The translations under genes and the position numbers were made by a program. A stretch of DNA of 54,313 nucleotides from Sphingomonadales bacterium (GTDB taxonomy: Bacteria; Pseudomonadota; Alphaproteobacteria; Sphingomonadales; Sphingomonadaceae), in contig JAIXYT010000035.1 of the NCBI GenBank assembly GCA_027490095.1, positions 1-54,313 of the forward strand, read 5' to 3'. The number at the start of each line of letters is the position of its first letter. The first letter of the stretch is position 1. Below, piece by piece: positions 48,400 to 54,313 of this stretch. The notes beneath the pieces are model-generated. The model was given only the letters and a program-made list of their open reading frames with translations. It did not search any database and was not told where the DNA came from.

Positions 48400-48794
48400 C
48401 CGTGATTCCCCTCACCGAAGGCCGCCACCCGGCCCTTACCCCCCGCACCCACGAGATCCTTCTCGAGGACCTGGTGGTCGATGCCGACATCGGCTTCCAC
48501 GATTTCGAGGTCGGCAGCCCCCAGCGCCTGCTGGCAACCGTGCGCGTCCGCCTCGATCTCGCCCACTGGCCGCAGACCGACACGCGCGAAGCCAGCTGGA
48601 ACTATGATTTCATTCGCACCGGGATCCGGCAGCTCGTGGCAGCACGCCGCTTCAACCTGCAGGAAACACTGGCCCAGGAAATCTTCGACATGGTGGCAGC
48701 CCAGCCGGGCGTGGTCGGTCTCACCGTCTGGCTGCGCAAGCCCGACGTCTATCCGGACGCAAAGGCCGTTGGCGTCCTGCTCTCCTCCGACTGA
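48396..48794 (+). CDS. folB: Dihydroneopterin aldolase-type (FolB) protein
   Basis: A 132-residue protein of the DHNA/FolB tunnel fold: ILLEDLVVDADIGFHDFEVGSPQRLLATVRVRLDL (about 21-55) aligns with the family strand pattern, and the C-terminal VVGLTVWLRKPDVYPDAKAVGVLLSS carries the conserved K-P. It cleaves 7,8-dihydroneopterin to 6-hydroxymethyl-dihydropterin in folate synthesis. The start overlaps the SDR stop (ATGA). The first 20 residues are unusual compared with the short N-termini of most FolBs. The convergent hypothetical gene ends three bases later. Confidence 0.88.
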   Translation: MTVIPLTEGRHPALTPRTHEILLEDLVVDADIGFHDFEVGSPQRLLATVRVRLDLAHWPQTDTREASWNYDFIRTGIRQLVAARRFNLQETLAQEIFDMVAAQPGVVGLTVWLRKPDVYPDAKAVGVLLSSD

Positions 48795-48797
48795 CGC

Positions 48798-49736
48798 TCA
48801 GCGCGGCGCCGTCGCCGCGCCTGCCGCCGGCAGGTTTCCACTGCCGTCCGGCGCCAGCCGGCGCCCGCAGGGGCCGATCGCCGTCCGCGCCATGGCATAG
48901 TCGGCGGCCAGATCGGCGTTCCCGGCAAGCGCCGCCGGCAGCGCATCCGGCATCCCGCAGGCAAGCCCCCGCCACAGCAGCGTGTCGGGCAGAACGGGCT
49001 GCGCCCGGTCCACCAGCTCGCCGGTCGCCGCCCGCACCTGGGGGCCGGCACCGGGCGCCCGGGTCACCAGCAGCGTCAGCGGCAGGCCGTCCGAAGCCTC
49101 CAGGAAGAACTGGCTTTCCGACGCGCCGGGGACATCGCCTTCGCTCCGGAAGCCGTCGCGCACGCCCGTCACCAGCATCGCGCGGGCCTTGCCGCCCAGC
49201 ACCTGCCCCAGCACATCGCGCAGGATCGCCTCGCCCTGCGCGCTCCAGGGCTGAAGCGCTGCGCTTCCCGTCATCTTCAGGGGCTGGACGGCCGGGTCGC
49301 TCCCGCCGCTCAGCGGCGCGGCGAACAGCAGATAGCGCGCGCCTCTGATGATCGGCGCCCGCCCCTTCGGATCGGCCGCGCCCTGCCAGCGCCAGGCCGC
49401 TTCGGCCGGCAGCACGCCGGGCGCCCGGATCGCCGCCGTCAGCCCGCCCCGCACGATCGCGCGCACCTCGCCCAGGGGCACATCGGGCGCCTCCCGCGCC
49501 GACAGCCGGTCGACATCGGTCACCACAAGGCTCAGCACCACGGGGCTTGCAAGCGCCAGATCGGCCCAGTCGGTCCAGGCCGGGGCCGGCCCGATCTGCG
49601 CGGCCGCAGGCGCAGGCTTCGGCTGGCCCGCCGTCTGCTGCTGGCCCCATACCGCGGCTGCGCCCCCCAAAAGCACGAGGGCAACAGCCGTCCGCGCAAG
49701 GCGCCCGGTCCTAGGCCCGGGCAAGGGGAAAGCCAT
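48798..49736 (-). CDS. Secreted hypothetical protein
   Basis: A 312-residue protein not recognised by me. It has an N-terminal hydrophobic signal (RTAVALVLLGGAAAVWGQ), then a Pro/Ala/Gln linker (about 30-50) and a domain starting WADLALASPVVLSLVVTDVDRL. Conserved-looking motifs include RYLLFAAPL and LLWRGLACGMPDALPAAL near the C-terminus. It contains two Cys (in GLACG and GPCGRR) that could pair outside the cytoplasm. The predicted product would be periplasmic or surface-exposed. The downstream end touches folB within three bases (convergent). Confidence 0.75.
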   Translation of the reverse strand: MAFPLPGPRTGRLARTAVALVLLGGAAAVWGQQQTAGQPKPAPAAAQIGPAPAWTDWADLALASPVVLSLVVTDVDRLSAREAPDVPLGEVRAIVRGGLTAAIRAPGVLPAEAAWRWQGAADPKGRAPIIRGARYLLFAAPLSGGSDPAVQPLKMTGSAALQPWSAQGEAILRDVLGQVLGGKARAMLVTGVRDGFRSEGDVPGASESQFFLEASDGLPLTLLVTRAPGAGPQVRAATGELVDRAQPVLPDTLLWRGLACGMPDALPAALAGNADLAADYAMARTAIGPCGRRLAPDGSGNLPAAGAATAPR

Positions 49737-50166
49737 TTGGGCACATCATGCGCCGCGTGCGCTACACGAAAAGCGGTTGCGGCTGGAAGGGGCCGCAGGT
49801 ATCAAATCGACAGTCTGGGTCGCACACGCCACAGACCGCGCATGAGCCTGCCGGCGGGGGACACCGGCACGCGGCCGCCGGAGAGCCGTGGCCATGCTCG
49901 GATTGCGGCAATATCGTGTTGCGGGCCGGCAACCAGTGCCGGTAAGGGGGCGCGTCCGATTCGGACCGAACGACCTTTGCCGGAGTTGCACGGAGCCGCC
50001 TTTCGGTGCCGCCCTGCACGACTGGTCCGGTTCACCTGTGGGGGGTGAGGTCGGGAAATGGGATCACCGGCGCACGGGCGCCCCCGGGATGGGGCGCGCA
50101 TGCACCGGAAAACTGGGCCGCCAGCCCCACGCGGGGCTGCAGCTGAGAGGGAGTGGCAATCAGCCT
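49737..50166. other. 430-bp gap upstream of tonB; no convincing gene
   Basis: The stretch lies between a minus-strand hypothetical start and the tonB start. Small open frames on either strand have no ribosome site or protein-like composition. It should contain the promoters for both neighbours. I see no clear palindrome, iron-regulatory box or repeat in it. A TTCACCTGTGGGGGGTGAGG segment lies at about 50031-50050. Confidence 0.5.
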
Positions 50167-50829
50167 ATGTCGTATCTTCAGGAAGAAGGCCTTTCCAGGC
50201 GGACATGGTACGCGATCATCGGGGTCGCGGTTCTCCATATCCTGCTTGGCTACGCCCTCATCTCGGGCCTTGCCATCAAGGCGGTGAAGGTGATCACCGG
50301 ACCGCTCGAGACCGTCAACATCGAGGAACAGGCGCCGCCGCCGGAGGAAACCCCGCCGCCGCCGCCCAAGCTCGAGGACATCCCGCCCTACGTGCCCCCG
50401 CCGGACGTGGTGATCGAGCAATCGGCCCCACCGCCCCCCGTGATCAGCACGCAGAGCACCATCGCCACGCCGGAACCCCCGCGCGTCGCGCCGCCGGCCC
50501 CGCCGGCACCGCCGCCGCCGGCCGCCGGCCCCACCCAGCGCGCAACCCCCAAGGGCCGCTTGGGCGCCAGCATCTCCACCGAGGACTATCCCGAGGCCTC
50601 GACCCGCGCCGGTGAAGAGGGAACGACGTCCGTCTCCTACGTCATCGGCACCGACGGGCGTGTCCAGGCGGGCAGCTGCAAGATCACCCAGTCCAGCGGC
50701 TTCGACCGCCTCGACCGGCGGACCTGCGAGCTGATCGAACGCCGCTTCCGCTTCAACCCCGCCCTCGAAAACGGCACCCCCGTCGCCGAGACGCGGAGCC
50801 AGCGCGTGCGGTGGCAGATCCCGAAGTGA
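50167..50829 (+). CDS. tonB: TonB energy-transducing protein
   Basis: A 220-residue protein with a cytoplasmic start (MSYLQEEGLSRR), one membrane helix (about 14-36: WYAIIGVAVLHILLGYALISG), a Pro-rich periplasmic spacer (about 48-115, e.g. PPPEETPPPPPKLEDIPPY and PAPPAPPPPAA) and a C-terminal TonB domain (about 135-220: SVSYVIGTDGRVQAGSCKI, RTCELIERRFRFNPALENGTPVAE). This transmits proton-motive force from ExbB/ExbD to outer-membrane TonB-dependent receptors. The start at 50167 follows GGGAGTGG-type purines. It leads exbB, exbD, exbD. Confidence 0.93.
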   Translation: MSYLQEEGLSRRTWYAIIGVAVLHILLGYALISGLAIKAVKVITGPLETVNIEEQAPPPEETPPPPPKLEDIPPYVPPPDVVIEQSAPPPPVISTQSTIATPEPPRVAPPAPPAPPPPAAGPTQRATPKGRLGASISTEDYPEASTRAGEEGTTSVSYVIGTDGRVQAGSCKITQSSGFDRLDRRTCELIERRFRFNPALENGTPVAETRSQRVRWQIPK

Positions 50830-50885
50830 TCACGCACAGACATCAGCAGCAGACATCCGTACAAGTTTCATCAGAGGATTCATCC

Positions 50886-51689
50886 ATGACCAATCTCATC
50901 AAGCGCACCACCCAGCTCCTCGGCGTTGCGGGCATCGCTCTCATGGCCTCGGCCCCGGCCTTCGCCCAGGAAGCGATCGAAACCGAAAACCCCTACGGCC
51001 TGATGGCCGCTCTCGAACAGGGCGGCATCATCGCCCAGGTCATCTTCGGCATCATGGTGCTGATGTCGGTCGTCTCCTGGTACATCATGTTCACCAAGTG
51101 GTTCGAACAGCGCAAGATGCTGTCCGAGGCCGTCGAAGTCGAAAAGAAGGTCTGGTCCGCCAGCAGCCTCAAGGAAGGCGCCTCCAAGCTCGACAAGTCC
51201 TCGGCCTTCCGCCAGCTCGCCGACGACGGCCTGCGCGCCTTCGATCACCATGAAGGCAAGCTCACCGACCAGATCGACCAGAACGAGTGGGTGACGATGA
51301 CCCTGAACCGCTCGGCCGGCCTCATCTCCACCAAGCTCAACTCGGGCCTGTCGTTCCTCGCCTCGGTCGGCGCCACCGCGCCGTTCATCGGCCTGCTCGG
51401 CACCGTCATCGGGATCTACCGCGCGCTCATCAACATCGGCATCGCCGGTCAGGCCTCGATCGACAAGGTCGCCGGCCCCGTCGGTGAAGCCCTGATCATG
51501 ACCGCAGTCGGCCTCGCCGTCGCCGTGCCCGCCGTGCTCGGCTACAACTATCTCGCCGGCCGCAACAAGGCGATCATGGAAAAGCTGAACACCTTCGCCG
51601 CCGACGTGCACGGCTACCTGCTTTCGGGTGCCCGCATGGCCCGCCCGGCGCCTGCCGCGCCTGCCGCTGCCAAGCCGGCTGCCAAGTAA
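50886..51689 (+). CDS. exbB: ExbB/TolQ/MotA-type proton channel protein
   Basis: A 267-residue membrane protein: an N-terminal signal-like helix (GVAGIALMASAPAFAQ, about residues 13-28), then helices about 50-70, 158-185 and 198-225. The central SGLSFLASVGATAPFIGLLGTVIGIYRALINIG and LIMTAVGLAVAVPAVLGYN segments are family marks. It forms the pentameric channel with ExbD and drives TonB. The signal-peptide-like N-terminus makes it the long form of ExbB. C-terminal Ala/Pro/Lys tail (PAPAAPAAAKPAAK) is variable. Confidence 0.93.
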   Translation: MTNLIKRTTQLLGVAGIALMASAPAFAQEAIETENPYGLMAALEQGGIIAQVIFGIMVLMSVVSWYIMFTKWFEQRKMLSEAVEVEKKVWSASSLKEGASKLDKSSAFRQLADDGLRAFDHHEGKLTDQIDQNEWVTMTLNRSAGLISTKLNSGLSFLASVGATAPFIGLLGTVIGIYRALINIGIAGQASIDKVAGPVGEALIMTAVGLAVAVPAVLGYNYLAGRNKAIMEKLNTFAADVHGYLLSGARMARPAPAAPAAAKPAAK

Positions 51690-51722
51690 GCCAGCCGCCA
51701 CCGCCAGCAAGGGGAACAACCC

Positions 51723-52190
51723 ATGGCAATGAACGTCGGCGAACAGGAAGAAGGCGGACTGATGTCCGAGATCAACACCACGCCCCTCGTGGACGTGATG
51801 CTGGTCCTCCTCATCATCTTCCTCATCACCGTGCCTGTCGTCATCCAGACCGTGCCCGTCGAACTGCCGAAGGTGGTCAACATCCCGACCACCACCAAGC
51901 CGGAAAACGTGCCGCTCTCGGTCGACGCGAACTGCGACATCTTCTGGGGCCTCCAGAAGATGGACTCCACCGACGAGCTCCGGGAAAAGGGCGGCACCTA
52001 CCTCCTCGCCGAGGTGGAGAAGATGAAGGCGGCCGGCGCCAAGATCGAGCTGCCGGAAGTCCACATCCGCGGTGACGCCAACACCGAATATCGCTGCGTC
52101 GGCGGAGCCATCTTCGCCATGCAGCGGGCCGGCTACCAGAAGATCGGCTTCATCTCCGAGCCGCCCGCCGGCTCGGTCGTCAGGCGCTAA
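51723..52190 (+). CDS. exbD: ExbD/TolR family protein, first copy
   Basis: A 155-residue protein with a cytoplasmic start (EEGGLMSEINTTPLVDVML), one membrane helix (about 20-43) carrying the essential Asp in TPLVDVMLVLLIIFL, and a periplasmic domain (about 50-155). Compared with the next gene its periplasmic part is longer and contains a Cys pair (NCDIF, YRCVG), which could form a disulfide. It completes the channel with ExbB. Confidence 0.93.
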   Translation: MAMNVGEQEEGGLMSEINTTPLVDVMLVLLIIFLITVPVVIQTVPVELPKVVNIPTTTKPENVPLSVDANCDIFWGLQKMDSTDELREKGGTYLLAEVEKMKAAGAKIELPEVHIRGDANTEYRCVGGAIFAMQRAGYQKIGFISEPPAGSVVRR

Positions 52191-52202
52191 AGGAAACACA
52201 CC

Positions 52203-52631
52203 ATGGGAATGTCAGTCGGAGCCGGTGGTGGTGAAGACAAGCCGATGGGCGAAATGAACACGACGCCGTTGATCGACGTCATGCTCGTTCTCCTCATCAT
52301 GTTCATCATCACCATTCCCATCCAGACCCACGCGACGAAGCTCGACCTTCCGCCGCCGACCAACCTGCCCAACGACATCAAGCCGGATTTCAACCAGATC
52401 AACATCGACTTCCTGAACACCATCTACTGGAACGACCAGGAAGTGACCCTCGAGCAGCTCAACACCTACCTGCAACAGGTCGGCGCCATGCAGCCCGCAG
52501 AGTCCCAGCCCGAGCTTCGCCTGAAGCCCGACCAGCTGGCGAAGTACGAAACGGTGAACCGCGTGATGGCAATGGCCCAGCAGGCCGGGATCCAGAAGAT
52601 GGGGTTCGTAGGGAACGAGGCTTACGCGTAA
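52203..52631 (+). CDS. exbD: ExbD/TolR family protein, second copy
   Basis: A 142-residue paralogue of the preceding protein with the same cytoplasmic/helix layout (EMNTTPLIDVMLVLLIMFIIT), and a periplasmic domain (about 45-142) that has no cysteines and shares little sequence with the first copy. It starts 12 bp after the first exbD stop. The two may form hetero-oligomers or serve different TonB complexes; two-exbD clusters are common in sphingomonads and relatives. The gene is followed by an intrinsic terminator and element C. Confidence 0.92.
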   Translation: MGMSVGAGGGEDKPMGEMNTTPLIDVMLVLLIMFIITIPIQTHATKLDLPPPTNLPNDIKPDFNQINIDFLNTIYWNDQEVTLEQLNTYLQQVGAMQPAESQPELRLKPDQLAKYETVNRVMAMAQQAGIQKMGFVGNEAYA

Positions 52632-52642
52632 GCGTAAGCCGA

Positions 52643-53039
52643 GAGGCGGCCGGGATTAGCGCGCAGCGCTAACTCCCGGACTCGCCGCTTCCCACGGACG
52701 GCACGAAAAAGGGCGGGGTCTACCCCCGCCCTTTTTGCGTGTCCGACGGCGTGGCTCCGCCACGCTCTTCTCTTTCTTCCTTCCTACTGCCGGACTCGGC
52801 GGCTTGGCCGCCGGCCGGCCCACGCCCCACACGCAGACCTCGGCGCCCGCAAACCACCCTGCCCCCGGCCGGCGGCAAAGCCTCCGAGTCCGGGCCCAGG
52901 GCTCAGTCCGTCAAAGAGAAAAAAGTCCAGCAAAGCCGGACTCGTCGGCCGGGCTCGTCGGCCCTAGGGCCTCCGCCCCGCCGGCCGGGCCCTGCGGCGA
53001 GTCTGCGAATTAGTGCTGCGCACTAATCGCAGCCGCCTC
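52643..53039. repeat. Inverted-repeat intergenic element C (about 397 bp), same family as A
   Basis: Left arm 52643-52688 and right arm 52994-53039 (46 bp each) are inverted copies with seven mismatches. The core TTAGCGCGCAGCGCTAA...GACTCGCCG is shared with the arms of element A. Inside are an intrinsic terminator (52706-52736), a CTTCTCTTTCTTCC tract (about 52766-52784), GCCGGACTCGGC near 52791 and CCGAGTCCGG near 52884, paralleling the internal order of element A. The right arm overlaps the last ten codons of the ABC-transporter gene. Confidence 0.85.
52706..52736. terminator. Intrinsic terminator inside element C, after the exbD genes
   Basis: An 8-bp perfect stem, GGGCGGGG (52711-52718) and CCCCGCCC (52724-52731), is flanked by AAAAA and TTTTT, so it can work on both strands. 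Confidence 0.92.
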
Positions 53040-54313
53040 CGGGCCAAACTGCAGTGCAGCCAGCCGGGCATACAACCCGCCCCCCGCCACCAGCTCCTCA
53101 TGCCGCCCCACCTCGACGACAACCCCCTCATCCATCACCACAATCCGGTCCGCATCCCTGACCGTCGCCAACCTGTGCGCGATAACCAGCGAAGTCCGCC
53201 CCTCCATCAGATGCTCCAGCGCCTCCTGCACCGCCGCCTCGCTCTCCGCGTCCAGCGCGCTCGTCGCCTCGTCCAGCAACAGGATCGGCGCGTCCTTCAG
53301 CAGCGCGCGTGCAATCGCGATCCGCTGCCGCTGCCCGCCAGACAGGCGCGTGCCGCCCTCGCCCATGTCGCTGTCCAGCCCCTGCGGCAGCGCGCGCAGG
53401 AACTCGGCCGCATTCGCCGCCTCGGCCGCCTTCCACACCTCCGCCTCGCTGGCATCCGGCCGGCCATACAGGATGTTCGATCGCGCCGTCCCCATGAACA
53501 CCACGGCCTCCTGCGGCACCACGGCAATGCGCGCCCGCACCTCGGCCGGGTCCGCGTCCCGCAGGTCCACCCCGTCCATCAGGATCCGCCCAACCTCGGG
53601 GTCATAGAAACGCTGCACCAGCTGGAACAGCGTGCTCTTCCCCGCCCCCGAAGGCCCCACGATCGCAATCCGCTCCCCGGGCTTCACCACCAGGTCGAAG
53701 TCCCGCACTGCCGGCATGTCCGGCCGGCTCGGATAGCGGAATCCCACGCCCTCGAACGCTAGCCGCCCCTCCGGCGGCACCGGCAGCGCCACAGGCCGCA
53801 ACGGCGCCGTGATCGACGGCTGCTCCGCCAGCAGGTCGCGCATCCGCTGCGAAGCACCAGCCGCCCGCATGAAATCCCCATACACCTCGGTCAGCGCCCC
53901 GAAAGCGCCCGCCACGATCGCCGCCGCCAGCACGAAGGCCGTGATGTCGCCGCCGGAAATCCGCCCCGCCAGCACATCATTGGCCCCCTCCCACAGCACC
54001 AGCGTGATCGCCCCGAACACCAGCGTGATCACGATCGCCGTCATCGCCGCCCGCACCCGGATCCGCCGCAACGCCGCTGCAAACACCGCCTCGGCACTCG
54101 CCGCAAAGCGCGCCGCCTCCCGCGCTTCCGCGCCAAAGGCCTGCACCACCTTGATCGCCCGCAGCACCTCGGAAATCAGCGATCCCACATCCGCCACCCG
54201 GTCCTGGCTCGCCTGCGAAAGGCTGCGCACCTTCCGCCCCATGAACACGATCGGCAGAATCACCAGCGGTATCACGAACAGCATCAGCCCCGTCAGCTTG
54301 GGCGACAGGGTGA
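53010..54313 (-). CDS. ABC exporter (membrane + ATPase fusion, MsbA-like), partial
   Basis: The coding frame continues beyond the window end, so the N-terminal helices are missing. The visible 434 residues comprise the end of the membrane domain (through about residue 185) and a full nucleotide-binding domain: Walker A GPSGAGKST, Q-loop VVPQEAVVF, signature LSGGQRQRIAIARAL, Walker B LLLDEATSALD, H-switch IAHRL. The architecture matches MsbA-type half-transporters, involved in lipid or drug export. The extreme C-terminus AAAISAQH is encoded by the right arm of element C, so the gene ends in a repeat rather than in its own sequence. Confidence 0.92.
   Translation of the reverse strand, partial: TLSPKLTGLMLFVIPLVILPIVFMGRKVRSLSQASQDRVADVGSLISEVLRAIKVVQAFGAEAREAARFAASAEAVFAAALRRIRVRAAMTAIVITLVFGAITLVLWEGANDVLAGRISGGDITAFVLAAAIVAGAFGALTEVYGDFMRAAGASQRMRDLLAEQPSITAPLRPVALPVPPEGRLAFEGVGFRYPSRPDMPAVRDFDLVVKPGERIAIVGPSGAGKSTLFQLVQRFYDPEVGRILMDGVDLRDADPAEVRARIAVVPQEAVVFMGTARSNILYGRPDASEAEVWKAAEAANAAEFLRALPQGLDSDMGEGGTRLSGGQRQRIAIARALLKDAPILLLDEATSALDAESEAAVQEALEHLMEGRTSLVIAHRLATVRDADRIVVMDEGVVVEVGRHEELVAGGGLYARLAALQFGPEAAAISAQH

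Noticed and set aside
49888-50166. N-terminal extension of TonB
   Set aside because: The upstream in-frame sequence is not hydrophobic or conserved-looking; the ATG at 50167 gives the usual short cytoplasmic start before the helix.

Overview
The window is GC-rich alphaproteobacterial chromosome (about 65-70% G+C by eye). It carries part of a photosynthesis gene cluster (PGC) of an aerobic anoxygenic phototroph. The gene order (bchFNBHLM-lhaA-puhAB on one strand, aerR-ppsR-bchG-bchP2-bchP-tspO on the other), the TonB-ExbB-ExbD-ExbD cluster and the protein style suggest Sphingomonadales. The genus is not settled; the Sandarakinorhabdus/Polymorphobacter group is a guess.

Region 1 (1-18008): the PGC. 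A minus-strand operon starts at about 11013 and runs bchF, bchN, bchB, bchH, bchL, bchM, lhaA, puhA, puhB (puhB is cut by the window start). It covers Mg insertion, methylation, light-independent protochlorophyllide reduction, vinyl hydration, antenna assembly and the H subunit. Diverging from it, aerR (B12-binding antirepressor) and ppsR (PAS/HTH repressor) lead into bchG, a PucC-family gene, bchP, tspO and a small membrane protein. Two promoters, bchF/aerR and bchG, share the same composite PpsR-like operator. pufBALM, the crt genes and bchCXYZ/bchID are not in the window.

Region 2 (18009-22504): a lipoprotein cytochrome c, an ABC ATPase/permease/DUF3299 trio with a His-rich loop (possibly metal-linked), and a lower-GC acyltransferase with an uncertain start.

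Region 3 (22505-30928): a 108-bp tandem repeat abutting tRNA-Ser(GCU), UDP-glucose dehydrogenase, hemC-hemD-membrane protein (tetrapyrrole precursors), an Ala-rich lipoprotein, an inverted-repeat intergenic element, and Kup.

Region 4 (30305-36760): a cytochrome c maturation operon DUF1192-ccmB-C-D-E-F-G-H-ccmI-GST, without ccmA.

Region 5 (36822-49736): quinone oxidoreductase, a PAP/fibrillin-domain protein next to a carotenoid cleavage oxygenase, enoyl-CoA hydratase, a second inverted-repeat element, gamma-carbonic anhydrase-like protein, MlaC-like protein, an envelope-stress-type trio (DUF883, holin-like, DUF3618-like), thiolase, MaoC, MscS, a pteridine-reductase-like SDR with folB, and a secreted hypothetical.

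Region 6 (50167-54313): tonB-exbB-exbD-exbD, a third inverted-repeat element of the same family as the first, and a partial ABC exporter.

The most unusual items are the triple half-site operators, the symmetric inverted-repeat elements that sit only between convergent genes (one keeps its hairpins by compensatory changes, another supplies the end of a coding sequence), the fibrillin/carotenoid-oxygenase pair, and the ccm operon lacking ccmA.
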